From contig CAUZJA010000015.1 in assembly GCA_963579925.1 (NCBI GenBank), forward strand, positions 1-25,921: a DNA stretch of 25,921 bases, read 5' to 3'. Position 1 is the stretch's first letter; each line of letters starts with the position of its first letter. The notes beneath the pieces were generated by a model. It had not been told where the DNA came from, searched no databases, and worked only from the letters and a program-made list of their open reading frames with translations. This stretch comes from UBA1151 sp963579925. GTDB lineage: Bacteria; Chloroflexota; Dehalococcoidia; Lucifugimonadales; Lucifugimonadaceae. The position numbers and the translations under genes were made by a program. This document shows, piece after piece, positions 1-7,928 of the stretch.

Positions 1-429
1 CGTGTACCAGGGATCGTAACGCTTCTGGAACCCAACGACGCTTGCCACGCCAGCCTTGTCGATGGCGTCCGCCTGGCTTTTAATCTCATCGTAGAAAAGA
101 CTCTGCGGCTTCTCCGCAAATATGTGAATGCCTTTTGCGACCGTTCGCTCAATCTCACCACGGTGCTGGTTGGGCGGCATCACGAACCACACGGCGTCTG
201 GCTTGGCGGTGTCGACCATCTCATCGACGTCGGTGAAGAGCTGCGTGGAGCCCTGCTTGTAGTCGGGAGCATAGCTCTGGATCTTGCTCTCAGCGAGGTT
301 TTCCTCGAACGGGTCGGCAAGAGCGACCAGTTGGACCTCTTCGTCCGTCTGGAGGGCGATGATGGATCTGAGGTGCTGAAGACCCCGCTGCCCAATTCCA
401 ACTACTGCAACTTTGAGGGCTCCTGCCAT
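1..429 (-). CDS. Gfo/Idh/MocA family oxidoreductase, N-terminal part (runs off window)
   Basis: The minus strand reads open from an ATG at 429 to the window edge, 143 codons with no stop. The protein begins MAGALKVAVVGIGQRGLQHL, a Rossmann GxGxxG NAD(P)-binding loop. It continues with the family's AEKPQS motif (the EKP lysine near residue 117 contacts cofactor and substrate) and GFQKRYDP near the edge, matching the GFxRRFDP motif that opens the C-terminal domain. Family members oxidise or reduce sugars, inositols and related polyols with NAD(P). Only the nucleotide-binding domain is visible, so the substrate cannot be assigned. GGAG lies 12 nt upstream of the ATG, so the start is plausible. 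The gene is divergent from the enolase-type gene at 646, which fits a sugar-catabolic locus. Confidence 0.9.
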   Translation of the reverse strand, partial: MAGALKVAVVGIGQRGLQHLRSIIALQTDEEVQLVALADPFEENLAESKIQSYAPDYKQGSTQLFTDVDEMVDTAKPDAVWFVMPPNQHRGEIERTVAKGIHIFAEKPQSLFYDEIKSQADAIDKAGVASVVGFQKRYDPWYT

Positions 430-564
430 CTGTCTACGTACTCCAATGCGATCAAGTGAAAATCAACGGTGTCATATCGAATCAAAAGTGCCGCGAGATA
501 TGGAAATATCTGTACGGAACCGGGTGGCCGAGTCTACCACGCAGTGTGGTGGTTTATGAGTATG

Positions 565-593
565 TTGACGCAAGTTCGGAATAGGCGTTAGAT
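565..593 (+). promoter_or_regulatory. Candidate sigma70-type promoter for the enolase operon
   Basis: TTGACG (565-570) is followed after exactly 17 nt by TTAGAT (588-593), five of six and four of six matches to the -35 and -10 consensus. It lies about 50 nt upstream of the GTG start at 646, in the 216-nt region between the divergent dehydrogenase and enolase genes. It was found by eye. Confidence 0.45.
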
Positions 594-645
594 GGCGCCT
601 AAGAAACGGACTTGTCCATCTGGATGAGGATGAAAGGACCTTGCT

Positions 646-1791
646 GTGAAAGTCACGGAAGTACAGACGCATCTGGCGGCCGGGTGGACGTTTGTGAAAG
701 TCATGACGGATGAGGGTATTTACGGTGTTGGTGAGGTCCATCCGGCGAGCGGGACCAGCGGGACGCCTTTTGCTGCCAGAGCCGCGGTTGAGTATCACGC
801 TGAGTATCTGATTGGTAAGGATCCTCGTGAGATCGAGCGGAACTGGCAACACATGTTCCGTCGATGCCTATTCCGTGGCGGCTCAGATGCGATGGCTGGG
901 CTTGGCGGGATTGATATGGCTGTGTGGGACATTGCCGGAAAGGCGGCAGGCCTACCGGTGCACAAGCTGATTGGCGGGCCAACGCGGGATCAGGTGCGTG
1001 TGTACGGCCACCTGGGCGGCGATACGCCGGAGGAGATGGCTGAGAACGCGATCGCGCTTGTGGAAGAGGGCTACACGGCGCTCAGGTTCTACCCGCTCGG
1101 CTCGTTCAACGCCTCCGTTATGCCCGGCTATCAGGAGTTGGTGCGCATTGCTGTTTCGTTCACAAAGGCAGTGCGTGAGGCGGTGGGACCTGATCTGGAC
1201 CTCATGATCGACGTCGTGAACAGACTATCGCCGCCTGAGGCGATAGCAATTGGGCAGGCGCTCGGGCCGTACGGCCTCTACTTCTTCGAGGACCCTATCG
1301 AGCCGGACAACATCGATCAGATGGCGCATGTGGCGGCGAACGTGCCGATGCCAGTGGCGTCAGGCGAGCGCTTGTACACGATCTACCAGTTCCAGGAGCT
1401 CGTGAACAAGAACGCATCGGCGTATGCCCGGCCAGATATGAGCCTGGTTGGCGGCATCACCGCCATGCGCAAGATCGCGGCGATTTGCGAGGCCAACTAT
1501 GTGGGCGTCGCGCCGCACAACCCGCTCAGCCCGATCATGACTGCGGCCAACGTGCAGTTCGACGCGGCGACGCACAACATAGCGATTCAGGAGTACCGGC
1601 CCACCGAGGCAATAGAAGCCACGGCAGAGCTTGTGGATCAACCTTTGGAGATGAAAGACGGCCATCTGCAGATTCCTGATCGGCCAGGACTTGGTATCGA
1701 TCTCAACCTTGAGGCGTTCAAGCACCATCCTTCGGAACGTCGGACGCGACCGGTGTTGTTGAACAGTGATGGCGCGTTGCGGGAGTATTAG
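646..1791 (+). CDS. Mandelate racemase/muconate lactonizing enzyme (enolase superfamily), galactonate-dehydratase-like
   Basis: The 381-residue protein has the N-terminal capping domain (about 1-120) followed by a (beta/alpha)7-beta barrel. Metal ligands by motif are D189 (LMIDVVNRL), E215 (YFFEDPIEP) and E241 (ASGERLYT). The general acid/base dyad appears to be D264 (ARPDMSLVGG) with H291 (VAPHNPLSP). The closest named relatives by motif are the D-galactonate/sugar-acid dehydratases, which give 2-keto-3-deoxy acids. The histidine that normally follows the first metal ligand (DFHGR in galactonate dehydratase) is a valine here (V191), so the substrate or stereochemistry may differ. The GTG start is preceded by GAAAGGA with a 7-nt spacer. 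A paralogue of identical length begins 4 nt after the stop, so the pair is a tandem duplication and probably one operon. Confidence 0.9.
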   Translation: MKVTEVQTHLAAGWTFVKVMTDEGIYGVGEVHPASGTSGTPFAARAAVEYHAEYLIGKDPREIERNWQHMFRRCLFRGGSDAMAGLGGIDMAVWDIAGKAAGLPVHKLIGGPTRDQVRVYGHLGGDTPEEMAENAIALVEEGYTALRFYPLGSFNASVMPGYQELVRIAVSFTKAVREAVGPDLDLMIDVVNRLSPPEAIAIGQALGPYGLYFFEDPIEPDNIDQMAHVAANVPMPVASGERLYTIYQFQELVNKNASAYARPDMSLVGGITAMRKIAAICEANYVGVAPHNPLSPIMTAANVQFDAATHNIAIQEYRPTEAIEATAELVDQPLEMKDGHLQIPDRPGLGIDLNLEAFKHHPSERRTRPVLLNSDGALREY

Positions 1792-1795
1792 GGCC

Positions 1796-2941
1796 ATGCG
1801 GATAACGAAGATCGAAACGCTGTCTGCCTACGTTCATCAATGGGTGAAGATTTACACGGATGAAGGCATCATTGGAATTGGCGATCTGCATGGCGGTAGC
1901 GGAGGTTCCGGAACGCCGGTCACGGTGGTGGCGGCGGTCAAATCTCACGCTGAATACCTGATCGGGAAGAATCCGCTGGAGATTGAGCGCCACTGGTAGC
2001 ACATGCTTCGACGATGTCTGTTCCGCGGCGGTAGCGACGCGATGGCCGCGCTCGGGGCAATCGATGTCGCATTGTGGGACATCGCGGGCAAGGCTGCGGG
2101 CATGCCGGTCTACAAGATGCTTGGCGGTCCAACTCGCGACCGGGTACGTGTGTACGTGCACCTCGAAGGTTACACGCCTGAGGTAATGGCGGATGACGCG
2201 TTGCGTCGGGTGGATGAGGGTTATACGGCACTTCGCTTCTACCCGCTGGGGCCGTTTACGGAGGGGTTGCCAGACTCCTATCAAGGCGTTGTGCGCAAGA
2301 TGGAGTCGTTCACGAAGGCGGTGCGTGATGTCGTTGGGCCTGAGATGGATTTGATGATCGACATTGTGAACCGGCTGTCCCCGCCAGAGGCAATCGCGGC
2401 CGGGCGAACTCTGGAGCAGTATGGGCTCTACTTCTTTGAGGATTTCATCGAGCCAGACAATATTGATGCGATGGCGCGTGTGGCAGCGGAAGTGCCGATA
2501 CCGATCGCATCAGGCGAGCGTTTGTACACGATCTATCAGTTCCAGGAGTTGATGGCCAAGAACGGATCGGCGTACATCCGACCGGACATCAGCGTTGCGG
2601 GCGGAATTACCAATCTCAGGAAGATTGCCGCGATTGCAGAGGCGAATTACGTGGGAATGGTGCCGCATAACCCGTGCTCGCCAGTGATGACGGCTTCGGT
2701 TGTGCAACTTGATGCCACTCTCCACAACGTGGCAATTCAGGAGTACACCGGAACCGAGTTTGATTCGCCGAAGCGAGATCTGGTGGATGAGCCGTTGAAG
2801 CTTGTCGATGGGCACCTGTTGCTGCCCGACAGGCCGGGCATTGGCATCGAGCTGAACGAAGAGGCGTTCAAGCACTACCCGATGGCTCTGTTCGACCGGA
2901 AGCCCGTGATAAACAGCGATGGCGCGTTGCGGGACTACTGA
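1796..2941 (+). pseudogene. Second enolase-superfamily paralogue, interrupted by one in-frame TAG
   Basis: From ATG 1796 the frame encodes a close copy of the preceding gene over exactly the same 1146 nt. Codon 68 (1997-1999) is TAG where the upstream copy has a glutamine codon (ERNWQHM against ERHW-stop-HML), so one C-to-T change in CAG explains it. After the stop the frame stays open to 2941 and keeps the metal ligands (LMIDIVNRL, YFFEDFIEP, ASGERLYT) and the acid/base histidine (VPHNPCSP). There is no frameshift or other lesion, so the change is recent, a polymorphism or a consensus error. Restarting at ATG 2006 would lose most of the capping domain and probably the activity. If the stop is not real, this is a second sugar-acid dehydratase differing in the substrate-specifying N-terminal loop (LHGGSGGSGTP against VHPASGTSGTP). 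Confidence 0.85.
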
Positions 2942-2999
2942 TGCTCAGGGGAATTAGGCCATAATGGCTACCCTTAGCGATGGAATTTGGAGCATATAG

Positions 3000-4037
3000 A
3001 TGACGACAACACAAGGGACCGTTACAAGGGAAGAGCTTCGCGCCCGCGTAGATGCGCTGCCGAGGGAGCATTTTGCACATCTGCCGACTGCGCTGGAGGA
3101 TTTGCCGCGGCTGACTGAGGAGCTTGGTGGCCCCCGCATCCTTGTGAAGCGAGAGGACGCGACGGGGCTGGCGTTTGGCGGCAACAAGGCTCGTCACTAC
3201 GAGTTTGAGATGGCGCACCTCAAGGAGCAGGGCTTCAACGCCATCGTCAACATCATGGACTACCACTCCAACAATGCCCGAGTTACCGGCGCCGCCGCGG
3301 CCAAGATGGGGTTCAAGTACGTGTTGATCCTCAAGAACGCCAAAGATCGCGTGATCCAGGGCAACTTGCTGGTCGATAAAATTCTGGGAGCGGAACTTCA
3401 TCTGCTATCGGAAGAGGACTCTGATCGAGCCGAGCATCTGGCCGCTGAACTTGGCAAGCGGCTGGAGGAAGAGGGCTACAAGCCTTACGTGCGGCAGCAG
3501 TATGCCTTCCCGAAGTATGTTGGGTCGCTGGCATACGTTGACTGCGCGCTGGAGCTGGCAGAGCAGTTGGAAGAGGGTGGAATCACGGAGAAGGTGCGCT
3601 TCTTTGGCGTATCAGGGCGCTCACTGGCCGGGCTGATCCTAACGGCCAAGAACCTTGGGCTCGACTGGAAGGCCACGGGCGTCGCGGTTAACTACGAAGT
3701 TGAGATGAAGGAATATCTGTACGACGTAATTGGTGGAGCGCAAGAAGTGCTGGGGCTGACCACGCCGTTTGACCCGGACGATATGGCTGTGCTCAACCAG
3801 TACATCGGCGAGGGCTACGGCATCCCAACGGAAGCGGTGATCGAGGCCGTCCACATGCTGGGCCGCCTGGAAGGCCTGATGGTCGACCCGAACTACACAG
3901 GCACAGCGATGTCAGGCCTGATTGATCAGATCCGCCAGGGCAACGTTGATAAGGACGAGACAGTCGTCTTCCTACACACCGGTGGACTGCCCGCGATCTT
4001 CACGTTCGCGGAGGAGTTGGCCGCGTACGAGGGGTAG
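3000..4037 (+). CDS. PLP-dependent D-cysteine desulfhydrase / ACC deaminase family protein
   Basis: The 345-residue protein is a fold-type II PLP enzyme. ILVKREDATGLAFGGNKARH contains the Schiff-base lysine K63 (GGNK). DYHSNNAR (S90, N91) matches the family's SNH-type motif that contacts PLP and substrate carboxylate. GVSGRSLAGL resembles the phosphate-binding loop, and the C-terminal HTGGLPAIF is typical of this family. Members deaminate D-cysteine, ACC or other D-amino acids, and the sulfonate-cleaving L-cysteate sulfo-lyases are close relatives, so the substrate is open. The ATG is preceded by GGAG with a 7-nt spacer. It lies 58 nt after the enolase pair on the same strand and may be co-transcribed with it. 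Confidence 0.88.
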   Translation: MTTTQGTVTREELRARVDALPREHFAHLPTALEDLPRLTEELGGPRILVKREDATGLAFGGNKARHYEFEMAHLKEQGFNAIVNIMDYHSNNARVTGAAAAKMGFKYVLILKNAKDRVIQGNLLVDKILGAELHLLSEEDSDRAEHLAAELGKRLEEEGYKPYVRQQYAFPKYVGSLAYVDCALELAEQLEEGGITEKVRFFGVSGRSLAGLILTAKNLGLDWKATGVAVNYEVEMKEYLYDVIGGAQEVLGLTTPFDPDDMAVLNQYIGEGYGIPTEAVIEAVHMLGRLEGLMVDPNYTGTAMSGLIDQIRQGNVDKDETVVFLHTGGLPAIFTFAEELAAYEG

Positions 4038-4067
4038 CGGGGAGTAGGACTAGATCCATGTACTATA

Positions 4068-4084
4068 TTTCCGAATTTCGGAAA
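4068..4084. promoter_or_regulatory. 17-bp palindrome (8-bp arms, 1-nt centre), operator-like
   Basis: TTTCCGAA and TTCGGAAA flank a single T just before the start of the gene at 4091, and the right arm overlaps its ribosome binding site. The 1-nt centre is too tight for a good RNA hairpin, so a DNA site for a dimeric regulator is more likely. No regulator gene is adjacent. Confidence 0.4.
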
Positions 4085-4090
4085 GGTTAG

Positions 4091-4471
4091 TTGGATATCT
4101 CCCCAAATTACAAGCAGCCGAGATATAAACCCCGTAAAGCGTCCAGCCGACGCGGGCGAATCGCTCAATTTTCGCTGATTGCCATGATTGGATTACTGGC
4201 TACCGGTGTGTGTGTGGGAGCGCTCTTTTCTGCACCTGCAGATGGCAGCGTTACAGTAATTATCTCTAATCTAAGTGATCGACCGGCCTATGTGGCGGTT
4301 GAGAGAGTGAGTTCTGGAACTGAGATCCTCACCCACGAATTCGCAGGACCCCACAGTCAAGATTCCTTCCACCTGCCGATCACTGGCAGTCCGATTGGCA
4401 GTGGGCGTGCAGGAGAACTCACTGTTTACTACGGGGGGCCCGCGTTCACCATGAGATGGATAGACAATTAG
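4091..4471 (+). CDS. Small membrane-anchored hypothetical protein
   Basis: The 126-residue protein starts with TTG, preceded by GAAAGG 4 nt upstream. The N-terminus is strongly basic (K8, R11, K13, R15, K16, R20, R21, R23). A single hydrophobic helix follows at about 26-48 and then a polar, beta-rich tail of about 75 residues, predicted outside the cytoplasm by the positive-inside rule. I do not recognise a family. There is no lipobox or clear signal-peptidase site, so it is probably a signal-anchored protein. It stands alone between the PLP enzyme and a convergent methyltransferase, with a palindrome over its ribosome binding site. Confidence 0.6.
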   Translation: MDISPNYKQPRYKPRKASSRRGRIAQFSLIAMIGLLATGVCVGALFSAPADGSVTVIISNLSDRPAYVAVERVSSGTEILTHEFAGPHSQDSFHLPITGSPIGSGRAGELTVYYGGPAFTMRWIDN

Positions 4472-4640
4472 CGCTTTGCGATTTCGGCCTGGGATTCAAG
4501 CGGTCGGTATATTTATCAGGACATCATTGATTGGGAAGTACTTGAGTCTAGGGAGTGGCTCGTGGAGATCGTTGACTCGATGGGCTGAACGGGGCCTGAT
4601 ATTTAGGGATCGCGTACCTCATGTCGGGATAAGGCTCGCA
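4472..4640. other. Intergenic region between convergent genes, no clear feature
   Basis: These 169 bases separate the 3' ends of the small membrane protein and the methyltransferase. I see no convincing hairpin with a T-run and no gene. A plus-strand reading frame that starts here mostly runs antisense to the methyltransferase and was rejected. Confidence 0.5.
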
Positions 4641-5492
4641 TCAGGCAGGCTTCCTTGCCCGGATCGAAAACATGAACGGGACTTTTGGGCAGTTGGGTGG
4701 CAGGTGCCAGAGGCCCTGGTCGTCGACGATCATGCCTTCGTGGCTGCGATAGGCGCACCAGTCACGCTCCCGGAATAGCTCGATGACGAGTCCGGCGTTG
4801 ATGAGCGCCATGATGATGTCTTCCATGGAGTGGAACCACTCGAACGTATCTTTGCCGGTTGCGTGGCTTGAAGCGTAGTCCGCACCATCTTCGCCACTGA
4901 GACGGAGTGCGCCGCCCGGATCGAAGTATGGCTCGCCAAAGTAGAGGTCTTCCTTCGACGCAATTGGCTTTTCGTACTGGATCATCTCTCCGCCGGGATG
5001 AAATTCAGCGATGTAGAAGATTCCGCCGGGTTTCACAGCACGAGCGGCGATTCGGCCCCACTCCGGGATGTCATGTAGCCATCCCAGCACGCCATATGAC
5101 GTGAAGACTACGTCGAACTGCTCATCGAAACGGTCACCAAGGTCGTAGATGTTTGACTGGGTGAAGGTGGCGTCGATGTCCTCTTCATTGGCGAGGTTGC
5201 GTGCGAGGTCTATCGCGTCGTTGCCGAAGTCGACTCCGGTCACCGTTGCGCCCTGACGTGCCCAAGAGATGGTGTCCTGGCCGAAGTGGCACTGGAGGTG
5301 GAGCAGCGATTTGCCCTCGATATCGCCAACTTCATCGAGGATGTACTGGTGCATGAAGCTGTTTCGGCCCGCCTTGAAGGCCGCCATGTCGTACATGCCA
5401 GAGGCGCGGTGCGGCTCCGTGATCTCATTCCACCACGCCTGATTTGCGGCGTAAGCGGTGGACGTTTCAGCGGACTGATCGGACTCGGGCAC
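4641..5492 (-). CDS. Class I SAM-dependent methyltransferase
   Basis: The 283-residue protein contains the Rossmann methyltransferase core: motif I is LLHLQCHFGQDTISWAR (a variant of the glycine-rich loop), motif II VTGVDFGNDAIDLAR has the acidic residue that binds the SAM ribose, and motif IV is FDVVFTSYGVLGWL. The C-terminal half holds a strand/helix insert and ends ...PFMFSIRARKPA. I chose the GTG at 5492 because GAGGAGG lies 6 nt upstream; a longer in-frame start at 5624 adds a low-complexity, non-conserved N-terminus. The methyl acceptor is unknown. The gene is divergent from the aldolase at 5609, sharing a 116-nt intergenic region. Confidence 0.85.
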   Translation of the reverse strand: MPESDQSAETSTAYAANQAWWNEITEPHRASGMYDMAAFKAGRNSFMHQYILDEVGDIEGKSLLHLQCHFGQDTISWARQGATVTGVDFGNDAIDLARNLANEEDIDATFTQSNIYDLGDRFDEQFDVVFTSYGVLGWLHDIPEWGRIAARAVKPGGIFYIAEFHPGGEMIQYEKPIASKEDLYFGEPYFDPGGALRLSGEDGADYASSHATGKDTFEWFHSMEDIIMALINAGLVIELFRERDWCAYRSHEGMIVDDQGLWHLPPNCPKVPFMFSIRARKPA

Positions 5493-5608
5493 TCGTAACC
5501 TCCTCGCACGTGATGTGGTCAGGATGACCGGCAACCGATGATACGCTGCCGCTGCGCGTGAACACGGTGCAGAGCTGCCACCGCAAACCCCGGCATTGGA
5601 GATCGACC

Positions 5609-6400
5609 ATGAGTGACTCGCCAACGACCATTAGCAACCCGGCCAAGAGCCGTCTCAAAGCGGGGGAGCCAGTGTTGGTCTTCAACGTATTTGAGTCGTT
5701 GCGGCCCTCGGTCATCAAGATCGTGAAGGAGACCGGCTACAACATGCTCATGATCGAGACCGAGCATGTGCTGCATGATGAGTACAACCTGACGAACTTC
5801 ATCATTGGCGCTCGAGACAACGGGTTGAGTCCAATCATCACGGTGCCAACGACCGACCGAATCCTCGTGTCGCGCCTACTGGACGCTGGTGCTCTTGGCA
5901 TCAACCTGTGTCATGCGGAGACGGTTGAGCAGGTCGATGACATGGTGCGCTGGATGAAGTACCCGCCGTACGGCGAGCGAGCGCTGTTTATGGGCGCGAA
6001 TACCGATTACCGAGATGTGGACGCTGAGCAGTACTGCCGCGAGGCCAACGAGGCGACGATGTTGGTGCTGAAGATCGAATCTGCGCTGGGTGTTGAGAAC
6101 GCAGAAGCGTTGATGGCGAATGAGTGGGTGGACGGCATTGTGTTTGGCCCCGGCGACTTGGCAGCGAGCATGGGGCATCACGGCGGCTGGCAGCAACCGG
6201 AGGTTCTAGCGGCGATGGAGAGCGTGATCGAGCTGGCTTTGGCACGCGGGATTTCGGTGGAGCCGGCGGAGTTTCCGACGGCTAGTGCTGAGTATGCGAA
6301 GCAGCGCGAGCGGGGCATCCAGATATTTGGGCCGACGCGGACTACGGAGTATCAACTGTTGAAGAGTGCGGCGGCGCGGGAGATCGCTGTTTATCTTTAG
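5609..6400 (+). CDS. HpcH/HpaI family aldolase (2-keto-3-deoxy acid / 4-hydroxy-2-oxoacid aldolase type)
   Basis: The 263-residue protein matches the class II metal-dependent HpcH/HpaI barrel. H53 (MIETEHVLHDE) aligns with the catalytic histidine of HpaI (DGEHAPN). E157 (VLKIESALGVENAEAL) and D183 (GIVFGPGDLAASMG) are the metal ligands, spaced 26 residues as in HpaI. The arginine that binds the pyruvate carboxylate in HpaI aligns by eye with T78 (SPIITVPTTD), so the substrate or chemistry may be altered. ATG 5609 is preceded by TGGAG with a 7-nt spacer; an upstream start at 5558 lacks conservation. Such enzymes release pyruvate from 2-keto-3-deoxy acids, which would suit the dehydratases at the left end of the window. 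Confidence 0.88.
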   Translation: MSDSPTTISNPAKSRLKAGEPVLVFNVFESLRPSVIKIVKETGYNMLMIETEHVLHDEYNLTNFIIGARDNGLSPIITVPTTDRILVSRLLDAGALGINLCHAETVEQVDDMVRWMKYPPYGERALFMGANTDYRDVDAEQYCREANEATMLVLKIESALGVENAEALMANEWVDGIVFGPGDLAASMGHHGGWQQPEVLAAMESVIELALARGISVEPAEFPTASAEYAKQRERGIQIFGPTRTTEYQLLKSAAAREIAVYL

Positions 6401-6470
6401 GTGGGGGAGGCCAGCCATCCCTACGAGGTAGAGCATCCCATATGTCATCAGGAGCTGCGGCGGGATCACA

Positions 6471-7526
6471 TCACGCGAACGTCAGCACCCGTTTCGGGTT
6501 TTCAACCAGCATTGTGTCTATCTGGGCTTGCGTGATGCCCTGGATTTTCATCCAGTTGGTTACGTTTGTGGGGATGTGGTCGAGGCCGTGGCCGCCGTAG
6601 GTGCGCTGGCGGTGTTTTGTGCAGATGTCGTGGGCGAGGACCGTTCGTTCCACGTAGCCGTCTTCGATTAGCCACATCACTTTGTCGATGCGCTGCGAGT
6701 CGGAGGGCATGAAAAGTTCGAGGGCGTGGGGCTGGAATGGTGAGTCGAGTCCGAACGTGTCGAACTCTATGTAGATGCCTGTGGCGGCCAGTTCACGAAG
6801 TATCTCTCGCTCGTAGATTCGGATGTCCACGTGGGACATGATCGTGCGGTTCAGGTCGCCGCCCTCACGCTCGATGAGGTTGACGATTTCGATGGGGGCT
6901 TTCTGGTCGCGGCCGGGGTGGATCAACAGCGGGGCACCTGTTGCGCGCTGTGCTGCGACAGCGGCTGTGACGGACTTCTTCTCGTCGTTCGTCCACGGCC
7001 ATGAGCAGCCGATTTCGCCGATGATTCCGCAGCGAATTCCGGTGCCGCCAACTCCGACCTGCACGTCCCGGATGATCTCTTCCGTGATGCTGTCCACGCT
7101 GCGGTTGGAGAAATCTTCGGGGTGGGAAGGTCCGACATAGTACCCGGCGCCCATGATTATGTTGACGCCCGACGTTCGACTGATCTCGGCAAGCGCCTCT
7201 GGGTCGCGTTCGATGCCTACGGTGGTGGCGTCGACCAATGTCTGGCCGCCAGCGTTCTTGTATTGCGCCACCTCACGTTTTGCGGTTTCGACATCCTGGT
7301 AGACGAGGTTGTCTTTGCTGGATGCCCAGTTGACGCTTACCCAGCCCAGATTGTCGAGCGCGAGCGGTTCATCGGTCAGCCGTCGGCCTTCTTCGTTCAC
7401 GGGTGGGACGTAGGCGGCGCTGAGTTCGATGAGCAGGTGCTCATGGGTGATCGTCATCCCCAGATCGTTAGGGTCGATTGGGCCGAGTACGGTAAGTGCC
7501 TTGCCGGTTGTATCAGGAGCGATCAT
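6471..7526 (-). CDS. Phosphotriesterase-family (Php-like) metal-dependent hydrolase
   Basis: The 351-residue protein has the binuclear-metal amidohydrolase signature: H28-E-H30 (ITHEHLL) after strand 1, E171 (IIGEIGC) where phosphotriesterase has a carbamylated lysine, H203 (LLIHPGRD), H232 (MSHVDIR) and D300 (VLAHDIC). Glutamate as bridging ligand is known in the Php-type branch. Family members hydrolyse lactones, phosphoesters or organophosphates; the real substrate cannot be read from the sequence. It is the second gene of a minus-strand pair, 12 nt after the alpha/beta-barrel gene. Its 3' end faces the aldolase gene. Confidence 0.88.
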   Translation of the reverse strand: MIAPDTTGKALTVLGPIDPNDLGMTITHEHLLIELSAAYVPPVNEEGRRLTDEPLALDNLGWVSVNWASSKDNLVYQDVETAKREVAQYKNAGGQTLVDATTVGIERDPEALAEISRTSGVNIIMGAGYYVGPSHPEDFSNRSVDSITEEIIRDVQVGVGGTGIRCGIIGEIGCSWPWTNDEKKSVTAAVAAQRATGAPLLIHPGRDQKAPIEIVNLIEREGGDLNRTIMSHVDIRIYEREILRELAATGIYIEFDTFGLDSPFQPHALELFMPSDSQRIDKVMWLIEDGYVERTVLAHDICTKHRQRTYGGHGLDHIPTNVTNWMKIQGITQAQIDTMLVENPKRVLTFA

Positions 7527-7538
7527 AGCTGAGTCCGA

Positions 7539-7835
7539 TCAGGAGCCGATCAGGATTTCTGTGTGGTGTGTGGTCTCAAGTAGCGGGTAGATCTCATCGA
7601 AGATTGATGTGATCTCTTTGGTGTTTCGTACTGCATCTCGCGAGGCCTCATAGGTCTCGATGGTGTCCCACTGCTGATCGACGATCAGGGTTCCGTGGTA
7701 GCCGGAGTAGGTGCGGAACATGCGGGGCTTTGGGAAGCCTGCCGCAGCCATCGCATCGCCTGCCGCTCGGACGTGCGCTGCAAGCTTGCCGCCGGTGCCT
7801 GCTTTTGGGACGTAAGTTCTTCGAACAAGGATCAT
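7539..7835 (-). CDS. Small dimeric alpha/beta-barrel (ABM/NIPSNAP-like) protein
   Basis: The 98-residue protein starts MILVRRTYVPKAGTGGKLAAH and has the beta-alpha-beta-beta-alpha-beta layout of the ferredoxin-like dimeric barrel: a first strand with RRTYVPK, a helix rich in alanine, then strands around YSGYHGTLIVDQQW and a final strand HHTEILIGS. I assign it by pattern only; no catalytic residue can be named. It is probably the first gene of an operon with the phosphotriesterase-like hydrolase (12-nt gap). The ATG has only a weak upstream purine stretch. Confidence 0.7.
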   Translation of the reverse strand: MILVRRTYVPKAGTGGKLAAHVRAAGDAMAAAGFPKPRMFRTYSGYHGTLIVDQQWDTIETYEASRDAVRNTKEITSIFDEIYPLLETTHHTEILIGS

Positions 7836-7874
7836 TTTTGGCCATCCGTAGGTGCGTGTTGAATCAGGGCTGCG

Positions 7875-7900
7875 AGTTTACCTTGGGAAGGCCGTAAACT
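7875..7900. promoter_or_regulatory. Operator-like inverted repeat upstream of the hydrolase operon
   Basis: AGTTTAC (7875-7881) and GTAAACT (7894-7900) form 7-bp perfect arms separated by 12 nt, with partly matching inner bases. It sits about 40 nt upstream of the ATG at 7835 on the minus strand, a usual place for a repressor site. Confidence 0.3.
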
Positions 7901-7928
7901 GTTGAGGCTTTACATGAACCGCTTTGAT

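Noticed and set aside
1997..1999. TAG in the second enolase as pyrrolysine or other recoding
   Set aside because: The tandem copy has glutamine here, the site is not catalytic, and no recoding machinery is seen.
4476..4778. Plus-strand 100-codon frame between the small membrane protein and the methyltransferase
   Set aside because: It runs antisense into the 3' end of the methyltransferase, shows no family motif and has no good ribosome binding site.
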